A DNA stretch of 64,000 nucleotides from Osmia lignaria lignaria (lineage: Eukaryota > Arthropoda > Insecta > Hymenoptera > Megachilidae), in the NCBI RefSeq assembly GCF_051020975.1, contig NW_027478160.1, positions 1,820,001 through 1,884,000 on the forward strand, written 5' to 3'. The position numbers and the translations under genes are program-made. The notes beneath the pieces are model-generated. The model ran no database searches. It had not been told where the DNA came from and saw nothing but the letters and a program-made list of their open reading frames with translations. Positions 22,516 to 33,463 of the stretch are shown here, one piece after another (the first letter of the stretch is position 1; each line of letters opens with the position of its first letter).

Positions 22516-24125
22516 TCAGATGCGTAGTTCTCGAGATATATCAAGATATTTAAAAGTTCCGAAGCCGCACCAACATAATAGAGATACAGAAACACCGTGG
22601 CCCCTTTCTTTGAGATAACTCTGCACTATTGCGAGCTGCAAATGCCACTTCGAGCTTAGCTGTGCAGAAAAAGAACAACAAGAAGAAGAAATATCTCGAA
22701 ATATGTCCGTCAGACCCCTTCCCTTGAGATGAATCTGCAAATATCTCGGAAACGAAGCGAGCTATGGCAAAACGTTAAGAGACCTTTTTTGTAGAGAATA
22801 ATATTTCCTACAATTTAGGTTCTATGATATTTTTTGATCAGAAGCGTAGTTTTCGAGATATATCGAGATATTTAAAAGTTCCGAAGCCGCACCAACATAA
22901 TAGAGATACAGAAACACCGTGGCCCCTTTCTTTGAGATAACTGTGCACTAGTGCGAGCCGCAAATGCCACTTCCAGCTTAGCTGTGCAGAAGAAGAACAA
23001 GAAGAAGAAGAAATATCTCGAAATATGTCCGTCAGGCCCCTTCCCTTGAGATATATCTGCAAATATCTCGGAAACGAAGCGAGCTATGGCGAAATGTTAA
23101 GAGACCTTTTTTGTAGAGAATTAAGTTTCCTACTTTTTATCTTCTATGATATTTTTTGATCAGATGCGTAGTTCTCGAGATATATCAAGATATTTAAAAG
23201 TTCCGAAGCCGCACCAACATAATAGAGATACAGAAACACCGTGGCCCCTTTCTTTGGGATAACTCTGCACTATTGCGAGCTGCAAATGCCACTTCCAGCT
23301 TAGTTGTGCAGAACAAGAACAACAAGAAGAAGAAATATCTCGAAATATGTCCGTCAGGCCACTTCCCTTGAGATAAATCTGCAAATATCTCGGAAACGAA
23401 GCGAGCTATGGCAAAATGTTAAGAGACCTTTTTTGTAGAGAATTAAGTTTCCTACTTTTTATGTTCGATGATATTTTTTGATCAGAAGCGTAGTTTTCGA
23501 GATATATCGAGATATTTAAAAGTTCCGAAGCCGCACCAACATAATAGAGATACAGAAACACCGTGGCCCCTTTCTTTGAGATAACTCTGCACTATTGCGA
23601 GCTGCAAATGCCACTTCCAGCTTAGCTGTGCAGAGGAAGAACAACAAGAAGAAGAAATATCTCGAAATATGTCCGTCAGGCCAGTTCCTTTGAGCTGAAT
23701 CTGCAAATATCTCGGAAACGAAGCGAGCAATGGCAAAATGTTAAGAGACGTTTTTTGTAGAGAATTAAGTTTCCTACTTTTTATGTTGTATGATATTTTT
23801 TGATCAGATGCGTAGTTCTCGAGATATATCAAGATATTTAAAAGTTCCGAAACCGCACCAACATAATAGAGATACAGAAACACCGTGGCCCCTTTCTTTG
23901 AGATAACTCTGCACTATTGCGAGCTGGAAATGCCACTTCCAGTTTAGCTGTGCAGAAGAAGAACAACAAGAAGAAGAAATATCTCGAAATATGTCCGTTA
24001 GGCCCCTTCCCTTGAGATAAATCTGCAAATATCTCGGAAACGAAGCGAGCTATGGCAAAATGTTAAGAGACCTTTTTTGTAGAGAATGACGTTTCCTACT
24101 TTTCATGTTCTATGGTATTTTTTGA
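22516..24125. repeat. first right-domain units (H-like, L, K, G, N)
   Basis: Order: 22516 H-like back (GTCAGACCCC, GAGATGAATC) with a 1-base tract change GCAGAAAAAG; 22838 L, the first ACTAGT; 23160 K; 23482 G with GAGACGTTTTTT; 23804 N with GAAACCGCACC and CCGTTAGG. Related units recur between 24.1 and 28.6 kb in a similar but not identical order. Confidence 0.72.
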
Positions 24126-26057
24126 TCAGATGCGTAGTTCTCGAGATATATCAAGATATTTAAAAGTTCCGAAGCCGCACCAACATAATAGAGATACAGA
24201 AACACCGTGGCCCCTCTCTTTGAGATAACTCTGCACTATTGCGAGCTGCAAATGCCACTTCCAGCTTAGCTGTGCAGAAGAAGAACAACAAGAAGAAGAA
24301 ATATCCTGAAATATGTCCGTCAGGCCCCTTCCCTTGAGATAAATCTGCAAATATCTCGGAAACGAAGCGAGATATGGCAAAATGTTTAGAGACCTTTCTT
24401 GTAGAGAATTAAGTTTCCTACTTTTTATGTAGTATGATATTTTTTGATCAGATGCGTAGTTCTCGAGATATATCAAGATATTTAAAAGTTCCGAAGCCGC
24501 ACCAACATAATAGAGATACAGAAACACCGTGGCCCCTTTCTTTGGGATAACTCTGCACTATTGCGAGCTGCAAATGCCACTTCCAGCTTAGCTGTGCAGA
24601 ACAAGAACAACAAGAAGAAGAAATATCTCGAAATATGTCCGTCAGACCCCTTCCCTTGAGATGAATCTGCAAATATCTCGGAAACGAAGCGAGCTATGGC
24701 AAAATGTTAAGAGACCTTTTTTGTAGAGAATAATGTTTCCTACAATTTACGTTCTATGATATTTTTTGATCAGAAGCGTAGTTTTCGAGATATATCGAGA
24801 TATTTAAAAGTTCCGAAGCCGCACCAACATAATAGAGATACAGAAACACCGTGGCCCCTTTCTATGAGATAACTCTGCACTATTGCGAGCTGCAAATGCC
24901 ACTTCCAGCTTAGCTGTGCAGAGGAAGAACAACATGAAGAAGAAATATCTCGAAATATGTCCGTCAGGCCAGTTCCTTTGAGCTGAATCTGCAAATATCT
25001 CGGAAACGAAGCGAGCTATGGCAAAATGTTAAGAGACGTTTTTTGTAGAGAATTAAGTTTCCTACTTTTTATGTTCTATGATATTTTTTGATCAGATGCG
25101 TAGTTCTCGAGATATATCAAGATATTTAAAAGTTCCGAAGCCGCACCAACATAATAGAGATACAGAAACACCGTGGCCCCTCTCTTTGAGATAACTCTGC
25201 ACTATTGCGAGCTGGAAATGCCACTTCCAGTTTAGCTGTGCAGAAGAAGAACAACAAGAAGAGGAAATATCCCGAAATACGTCCGTCAGGCCCCTTCCCT
25301 TAAGATAAATCTGCAAATATCTCGGAAACGAAGCGAGCTGTGGCAAAATGTTAAGAGACCTTTTTTGCAGAGAATTAAGTTTCCTACTTTTTATGTTCTA
25401 CGATATTTTTTGATCAGATGCGTAGTTCTCGAGATATATCAAGATATTTAAAAGTTCCGAAACCGCACCAACATAATAGAGATACAGAAACACCGTGGCC
25501 CCTTTCTTTGAGATAACTCTGCACTATTGCGAGCTGCAAATGCCACTTCCAGCTTAGCTGTGCAGAGGAAGAACAACAAGAAGAAGAAATATCTCGAAAT
25601 ATGTCCGTCAGGCCAGTTCCTTTGAGCTGAATCTGCAAATATCTCGGAAACGAAGCGAGCTATGGCAAAATGTTAAGAGACCTTTTTTGTAGAGAATTAA
25701 GTTTCCTACTTTTTATGTTCTATGATATTTTTTGATCAGAAGCGTAGTTTTCGAGATATATCGAGATATTTAAAAGTTCCGAAGACGCACCAACATAATA
25801 GAGATACAGAAACACCGTGGCCCCTTTCTTTGAGATAACTGTGCACTAGTGCGAGCCGCAAATGCCACTTCCAGCTTAGCTGTGCAGAAGAAGAACAACA
25901 AGAAGAAGAAATATCTCGAAATATGTCCGTCAGGCCCCTTCCCTTGAGATATATCTGCAAATATCTCGGAAACGAAGCGAGCTATGGCGAAATGTTAAGA
26001 GACCTTTTTTGTAGAGAATTAAGTTTCCTACTTTTTATCTTCTATGATATTTTTTGA
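24126..26057. repeat. six-unit block, contracted relative to 26058-28633
   Basis: 24126 matches 26058 (GCGAGATATGGC, ACCTTTCTTGTAG, ATGTAGTATG; offset 1932). 24448 has the front of 26380 (GAACAAGAAC) and the back of 26702 (GTCAGACCCC, GAATAATG). 24770 matches 27024 (offset 2254). 25092 has the front of 27346 (GCTGGAAATG) and the back of 27668 (GAGGAAATATCCCG). 25414 and 25736 match 27990 and 28312 (offset 2576; AAGACGCACC, GTGCACTAGTG). Confidence 0.84.
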
Positions 26058-28633
26058 TGAGATGCGTAGTTCTCGAGATATATCAAGATATTTAAAAGTT
26101 CCGAAGCCGCACCAACATAATAGAGATACAGAAACACCGTGGCCCCTCTCTTTGAGATAACTCTGCACTATTGCGAGCTGCAAATGCCACTTCCAGCTTA
26201 GCTGTGCAGAAGAAGAACAACAAGAAGAAGAAATATCTCGAAATATGTCCGTCAGGCCCCTTCCCTTGAGATAAATCTGCAAATATCTCGGAAACGAAGC
26301 GAGATATGGCAAAATGTTTACAGACCTTTCTTGTAGAGAATTAAGTTTCCTACTTTTTATGTAGTATGATATTTTTTGATCAGATGCGTAGTTCTCGAGA
26401 TATATCAAGATATTTAAAAGTTCCGAAGCCGCACCAACATAATAGAGATACAGAAACACCGTGGCCCCTTTCTTTGGGATAACTCTGCACTATTGCGAGC
26501 TGCAAATGCCACTTCCAGCTTAGCTGTGCAGAACAAGAACAACAAGAAGAAGAAATATCTCGAAATATGTCCGTCAGGCCCCTTCCCTTGAGATAAATCT
26601 GCAAATATCTCGGAAACGAAGCGAGCTATTGCAAAATGTTAAGAGACCGTTTTTGTAGAGAATTATGTTTCCTACTTTTTATGTTCTATGATATTTTTTG
26701 AGCAGACGCGTAGTTCTCGAGATATATCAAGATATTTAAAAGTTCCGAAGCCGCACCAACATAATAGAGATACATAAACACCGTGGCCCCTTTCTTTGAG
26801 ATAACTCTGCACTATTGCGAGCTGCAAATGCCACTTCCAGCTTAGCTGTGCAGAAGAAGAACAACAAGAAGAAGAAATATCTCGAAATATGTCCGTCAGA
26901 CCCCTTCCCTTGAGATGAATCTGCAAATATCTCGGAAACGAAGCGAGCTATGGCAAAATGTTAAGAGACCTTTTTTGTAGAGAATAATGTTTCCTACAAT
27001 TTACGTTCTATGATATTTTTTGATCAGAAGCGTAGTTTTCGAGATATATCGAGATATTTAAAAGTTCCGAAGCCGCACCAACATAATAGAGATACAGAAA
27101 CACCGTGGCCCCTTTCTTTGAGATAACTCTGCACTATTGCGAGCTGCAAATGCCACTTCCAGCTTAGCTGTGCAGAGGAAGAACAACAAGAAGAAGAAAT
27201 ATCTCGAAATATGTCCGTCAGGCCAGTTCCTTTGAGCTGAATCTGCAAATATCTCGGAAACGAAGCGAGCTATGGCAAAATGTTAAGAGACGTTTTTTGT
27301 AGAGAATTAAGTTTCCTACTTTTTATGTTCTATGATATTTTTTGATCAGATGCGTAGTTCTCGAGATATATCAAGATATTTAAAAGTTCCGAAGCCGCAC
27401 CAACATAATAGAGATACAGAAACACCGTGGCCCCTCTCTTTGAGATAACTCTGCACTATTGCGAGCTGGAAATGCCACTTCCAGTTTAGCTGTGCAGAAG
27501 AAGAACAACAAGAAGAAGAAATATCTCGAAATATGTCCGTTAGGCCCCTTCCCTTGAGATAAATCTGCAAATATCTCGGAAACGAAGCGAGCTATGGCAA
27601 AATGTTAAGAGACCTTTTTTGTAGAGAATTAAGTTTCCTACTTTTTATGTTCTATGATATTTTTTGATCAGAAGCGTAGTTTTCGAGATATATCGAGATA
27701 TTTAAAAGTTCCGAAGCCGCACCAACATAATAGAGATACAGAAACACCGTGGCCCCTTTCTTTGAGATAACTCTGCACTAGTGCGAGCCGCAAATGCCAC
27801 TTCCAGCTTAGCTGTGCAGAAGAAGAACAACAAGAAGAGGAAATATCCCGAAATACGTCCGTCAGGCCCCTTCCCTTAAGATAAATCTGCAAATATCTCG
27901 GAAACGAAGCGAGCTGTGGCAAAATGTTAAGAGACCTTTTTTGTAGAGAATTAAGTTTCCTACTTTTTATGTTCTACGATATTTTTTGATCAGATGCGTA
28001 GTTCTCGAGATATATCAAGATATTTAAAAGTTCCGAAACCGCACCAACATAATAGAGATACAGAAACACCGTGGCCCCTTTCTTTGAGATAACTCTGCAC
28101 TATTGCGAGCTGCAAATGCCACTTCCAGCTTAGCTGTGCAGAGGAAGAACAACAAGAAGAAGAAATATCTCGAAATATGTCCGTCAGGCCAGTTCCTTTG
28201 AGCTGAATCTGCAAATATCTCGGAAACGAAGCGAGCTATGGCAAAATGTTAAGAGACGTTTTTTGTAGAGAATTATGTTTCCTACAATTTATGTTCTATG
28301 ATATTTTTTGATCAGAAGCGTAGTTTTCGAGATATATCGAGATATTTAAAAGTTCCGAAGACGCACCAACATAATAGAGATACAGAAACACCGTGGCCCC
28401 TTTCTTTGAGATAACTGTGCACTAGTGCGAGCCGCAAATGCCACTTCCAGCTTAGCTGTGCAGAAGAAGAACAACAAGAAGAAGAAATATCTCGAAATAT
28501 GTCCGTCAGGCCCCTTCCCTTGAGATAAATCTGCAAATATCTCGGAAACGAAGCGAGCTATGGCGAAATGTTAAGAGACCTTTTTTGTAGAGAATTAAGT
28601 TTCCTACTTTTTATCTTCTATGATATTTTTTGA
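26058..28633. repeat. eight-unit partner block of 24126-26057
   Basis: It contains the two unit pairs (26380 with 26702, and 27346 with 27668) that appear fused as single units in the upstream block. Either this block is ancestral and the upstream one lost two units by unequal exchange, or the reverse expansion occurred. The last unit shows ACTAGT and AAGACGCACC. Confidence 0.82.
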
Positions 28634-30565
28634 TCAGATGCGTAGTTCTCGAGATATATCAAGATATTTAAAAGTTCCGAAGCCGCACCAACATAATAGA
28701 GATACAGAAACACCGTGGCCCCTTTCTTTGAGATAACTCTGCACTAGTGAGAGCCGCAAATGCCACTTCCAGCTTAGCTGTGCAGAAGAAGAACAACAAG
28801 AAGAAGAAATATCTCGAAATATGTCCGTCAGGCCCCTTCCCTTGAGATAAATCTGCAAATATCTCGGAAACGAAACGAGCTATGGCAAAATGTTAAGAGA
28901 CCTTTTTTGTAGAGAATTAAGTTTCCTACTTTTTATGTTCTATGATATTTTTTGATCAGAAGCGTAGTTTTCGAGATATATCGAGATATTTAAAAGTTCC
29001 GAAGCCGCACCAACATAATAGAGATACAGAAACACCGTGGCCCCTTTCTTTGAGATAACTCTGCACTAGTGCGAGCTGCAAATGCCACTTCCAGCTTAGC
29101 TGTGCAGAAGAAGAACAACAAGAAGAAGAAATATCTCGAAATATGTCCGTCAGGCCCCTTCCCTTGAGATAAATCTGCAAATATCTCGGAAACGAAGCGA
29201 GCTATGGCAGAATGTTAAGAGACCTTTTTTGTAGAGAATTAAGTTTCCTACTTTTTATGTTCTATGATATTTTTTGATCAGATGCGTAGTTCTCGACATA
29301 TATCAAGATATTTAAAAGTTCCGAAGCCGCACCAACATAATAGAGATACAGAAACACCGTGGCCCCTTTCTTTGAGATAACTCTGCACTATTGCGAGCTG
29401 TAAATGCCACTTCCAGCTTAGCTGTGCAGAAGAAGAACAACAAGAAGAAGAAATATCTCGAAATATGTCCGTCAGGCCCCTTCCCTTGAGATATATCTGC
29501 AAATATCTCGGAAACGAAGCGAGCTATGGCAAAATGTTAAGAGACCTTTTTTGTAGAGAATTATGTTTCCTACAATTTATGCTCAATGATATTTTTTGAT
29601 CAGAAGCGTAGTTTTCGAGATATATCGAGATATTTAAAAGTTCCGAAGCCGCACCAACATAATAGAGATACAGAAACACCGTGGCCCCTTTCTTTGAGAT
29701 AACTCTGCACTAGTGAGAGCCGCAAATGCCACTTCCAGCTTAGCTGTGCAGAAGAAGAACAACAAGAAGAAGAAATATCTCGAAATATGTCCGTCAGGCC
29801 CCTTCCCTTGAGATAAATCTGCAAATATCTCGGAAACGAAACGAGCTATGGCAAAATGTTAAGAGACCTTTTTTGTAGAGAATTAAGTTTCCTACTTTTT
29901 ATGTTCTATGATATTTTTTGATCAGAAGCGTAGTTTTCGAGATATATCGAGATATTTAAAAGTTCCGAAGCCGCACCAACATAATAGAGATACAGAAACA
30001 CCGTGGCCCCTTTCTTTGAGATAACTCTGCACTAGTGCGAGCTGCAAATGCCACTTCCAGCTTAGCTGTGCAGAAGAAGAACAACAAGAAGAAGAAATAT
30101 CTCGAAATATGTCCGTCAGGCCCCTTCCCTTGAGATAAATCTGCAAATATCTCGGAAACGAAGCGAGCTATGGCAAAATGTTAAGAGACCTTTTTTGTAG
30201 AGAATTAAGTTTCCTACTTTTTATGTTCTATGATATTTTTTGATCAGATGCGTAGTTCTCGAGATATATCAAGATATTTAAAAGTTCCGAAGCCGCACCA
30301 ACATAATAGAGATACAGAAACACCGTGGCCCCTTTCTTTGAGATAACTCTGCACTATTGCGAGCTGTAAATGCCACTTCCAGCTTAGCTGTGCAGAAGAA
30401 GAACAACAAGAAGAAGAAATATCTCGAAATATGTCCGTCAGGCCCCTTCCCTTGAGATATATCTGCAAATATCTCGGAAACGAAGCGAGCTATGGCAAAA
30501 TGTTAAGAGACCTTTTTTGTAGAGAACTATGTTTCCTACAATTTATGTTCAATGATATTTTTTGA
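28634..30565. repeat. three-unit block S-L-T repeated twice (966-bp period)
   Basis: 28634 S, 28956 L-like (ACTAGTGCGAGCTGC), 29278 T, then 29600 S, 29922 L-like, 30244 T. Shared private tags confirm the copying: CGAAACGAGC in both S units (near 28871 and 29838) and TTCAATGATAT or CTCAATGATAT tails of both T units. The S unit at 30566 starts an incomplete third copy. Confidence 0.85.
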
Positions 30566-31531
30566 TCAGAAGCGTAGTTTTCGAGATATATCGAGATATT
30601 TAAAAGTTCCGAAGCCGCACCAACATAATAGAGATACAGAAACACCGTGGCCCCTTTCTTTGAGATAACTCTGCACTAGTGAGAGCCGCAAATGCCACTT
30701 CCAGCTTAGCTGTGCAGAAGAAGAACAACAAGAAGAAGAAATATCTCGAAATATGTCCGTCAGGCCCCTTCCCTTGAGATAAATATGCAAATATCTCGGA
30801 AACGAAGCGAGCTATGGCAAAATGTTGAGAGACCTTTTTTGTAGAGAATTAAGTTTCCTACTTATTATGTTCTATGATATTTTTTGATCAGATGCGTGGT
30901 TCTCGAGATATATCAAGATATTTAAAAGTTCCGAAGCCGCACCAACATAATAGAGATACAGAAACACCGTGGCCCCTTTCATTGAGATAACTCTGCACTA
31001 TTGCGAGCTGGAAATGCCACTTCCAGCTTAGCTGTGCAGAAGAAGAACAACAAGAAGAAGAAATATCTCGAAATATGTCCGTCAGGCCACTTCCCTTGAG
31101 ATAAATCTGCAAATATCTCGGAAACGAAGCGAGCTATGGCAAAATGATAAGAGACCTTTTTTGTAGAGAATTAAGTTTCCTACTTTTTATGTTCTATGAT
31201 ATTTTTTGATCAGATGCGTAGTTCTCGAGATATATCAAGATATTTAAAAGTTCCGAAGCCGCACCAACATAATAGAGATACAGAAACACCGTGGCCCCTT
31301 TCTTTGAGATAACTCTGCACTATTGCGAGCTGGAAATGCCACTTCCAGTTTAGCTGTGCAGAAGAAGAACAACAAGAAGAAGAAATATCTCGAAATATGT
31401 CCGTTAGGCCCCTTCCCTTGAGATAAATCTGCAAATATCTCGGAAACAAAGCGAGCTATGGCAAAATGTTAACAGACCTTTTTTGTAGAGAATTAAGTTT
31501 CCTACTTTTTATGTTCTATGATATTTTTTGA
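30566..31531. repeat. three unblocked units (S, N-like, N)
   Basis: 30566 is S with private AAATATGCAAATATC. 30888 has GATGCGTGG, TTTCATTGAG and AAAATGATAAG, all private, with GCTGGAAATG plus CCAGCTTAG (a fully paired hairpin stem). 31210 is N with CCGTTAGG and AAACAAAGCG, and leads into the N-K/L-H trimer. Confidence 0.75.
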
Positions 31532-33463
31532 TCAGAAGCGTAGTTTTCGAGATATATCGAGATATTTAAAAGTTCCGAAGCCGCACCAACATAATAGAGA
31601 TACAGAAACACCGTGGCCCCTTTCTTTGAGATAACTCTGCACTAGTGCGAGCCGCAAATGCCACTTCCAGCTTAGCTGTGCAGAACAAGAACAACAAGAA
31701 GAAGAAATATCACGAAATATGTCCGTCAGGCCACTTCCCTTGAGATAAATCTGCAAATATCTCGGAAACGAAGCGAGCTATGGCAAAATGTTGAGAGACC
31801 TTTTTTGTAGAGAATTAAGTTTCCTACTTTTTATGTTCGATGATATTTTTTGATCAGATGCGTAGTTCTCGAGATATATCAAGATATTTAAAAGTTCCGA
31901 AGCTGCACCAACATAATAGAGGTACAGAAACACCGTGGCCTCTTTCTTTGAGATAACTCTGCACTATTGCGAGCTGCAAATGCCGCTTCGAGCTTAGCTG
32001 TACAGAAGAAGAACAACAAGAAGAAGAAATATCTCTAAATATGTCCGTCAGACCCCTTCCCTTGAGATGAATCTGCAAATATCTCGGAAACGAAGCGAGC
32101 TATGGCAAGATGTTAAGAGACCTTTTTTGTAGAGAATAATGTTTCCTACAATTTACGTTCTATGATATTTTTTGATCAGAAGCGTAGTTTTCGAGATATA
32201 TCGAGATATTTAAAAGTTCCGAAGCCGCACCAACATAATAGAGATACAGAAACACCGTGGCCCCTTTCTTTGAGATAACTCTGCACTATTGCGAGCTGGA
32301 AATGCCACTTCCAGTTTAGCTGTGCAGAAGAAGAACAACAAGAAGAAGAAATATCTCGAAATATGTCCGTTAGGCCCCTTCCCTTGAGATAAATCTGCAA
32401 ATATCTCGGAAACAAAGCGAGCTATGGCAAAATGTTAACAGACCTTTTTTGTAGAGAATTAAGTTTCCTACTTTTTATGTTCTATGATATTTTTTGATCA
32501 GAAGCGTAGTTTTCGAGATATATCGAGATATTTAAAAGTTCCGAAGCCGCACCAACATAATAGAGATACAGAAACACCGTGGCCCCTTTCTTTGAGATAA
32601 CTCTGCACTAGTGCGAGCCGCAAATGCCACTTCCAGCTTAGCTGTGCAGAACAAGAACAACAAGAAGAAGAAATATCACGAAATATGTCCGTCAGGCCAC
32701 TTCCCTTGAGATAAATCTGCAAATATCTCGGAAACGAAGCGAGCTATGGCAAAATGTTGAGAGACCTTTTTTGTAGAGAATTAAGTTTCCTACTTTTTAT
32801 GTTCGATGATATTTTTTGATCAGATGCGTAGTTCTCGAGATATATCAAGATATTTAAAAGTTCCGAAGCTGCACCAACATAATAGAGGTACAGAAACACC
32901 GTGGCCTCTTTCTTTGAGATAACTCTGCACTATTGCGAGCTGCAAATGCCGCTTCGAGCTTAGCTGTGCAGAAGAAGAACAACAAGAAGAAGAAATATCT
33001 CTAAATATGTCCGTCAGACCCCTTCCCTTGAGATGAATCTGCAAATATCTCGGAAACGAAGCGAGCTATGGCAAGATGTTAAGAGACCTTTTTTGTAGAG
33101 AATAATGTTTCCTACAATTTACGTTCTATGATATTTTTTGATCAGAAGCGTAGTTTTCGAGATATATCGAGATATTTAAAAGTTCCGAAGCCGCACCAAC
33201 ATAATAGAGATACAGAAACACCGTGGCCCCTTTCTTTGAGATAACTCTGCACTATTGCGACCTGCAAATGCCACTTCCAGCTTAGCTGTGCAGAAGAAGA
33301 ACAACAAGAAGAAGAAATATCTCGAAATATGTCCGTCAGGCCCCTTCCCTTGAGATAAATCTGCAAATATCTCGGAAACGAAGCGAGCTATGGCAAAATG
33401 TTAAGAGACCTTTTTTGTAGAGAATTAAGTTTCCTACTTTTTATGTTCTATGATATTTTTTGA
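31532..33463. repeat. N-L-H three-unit repeat, also at 42158-44411
   Basis: Units: 31532 L with GAACAAGAAC and TATCACGAAATATG; 31854 H; 32176 N; 32498 L again; 32820 H; then 33142 V. TATCACGAAATATG occurs in just four units in the window: 31532, 32498, 42802 and 43768. Segment 32176-33463 matches 43446-44733 at an offset of 11270 bp (35 units). The H unit at 31854 has a private GCTGTACAGAAG. Confidence 0.85.

Noticed and set aside
23482..23883. Longer minus-strand frames of 133-143 codons (also 24126, 26028, 49242)
   Set aside because: They read through a unit junction in two successive frames of the same satellite, so the protein repeats the same DNA in shifted frames. They depend on single stop-removing substitutions.
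31981..32000. Compensatory stem changes in H units (GCTGCAA with CTTCGAGCT)
   Set aside because: Pairing the bases gives G-G and C-C mismatches, so the change does not restore the hairpin. There is no covariation support for a structured RNA.
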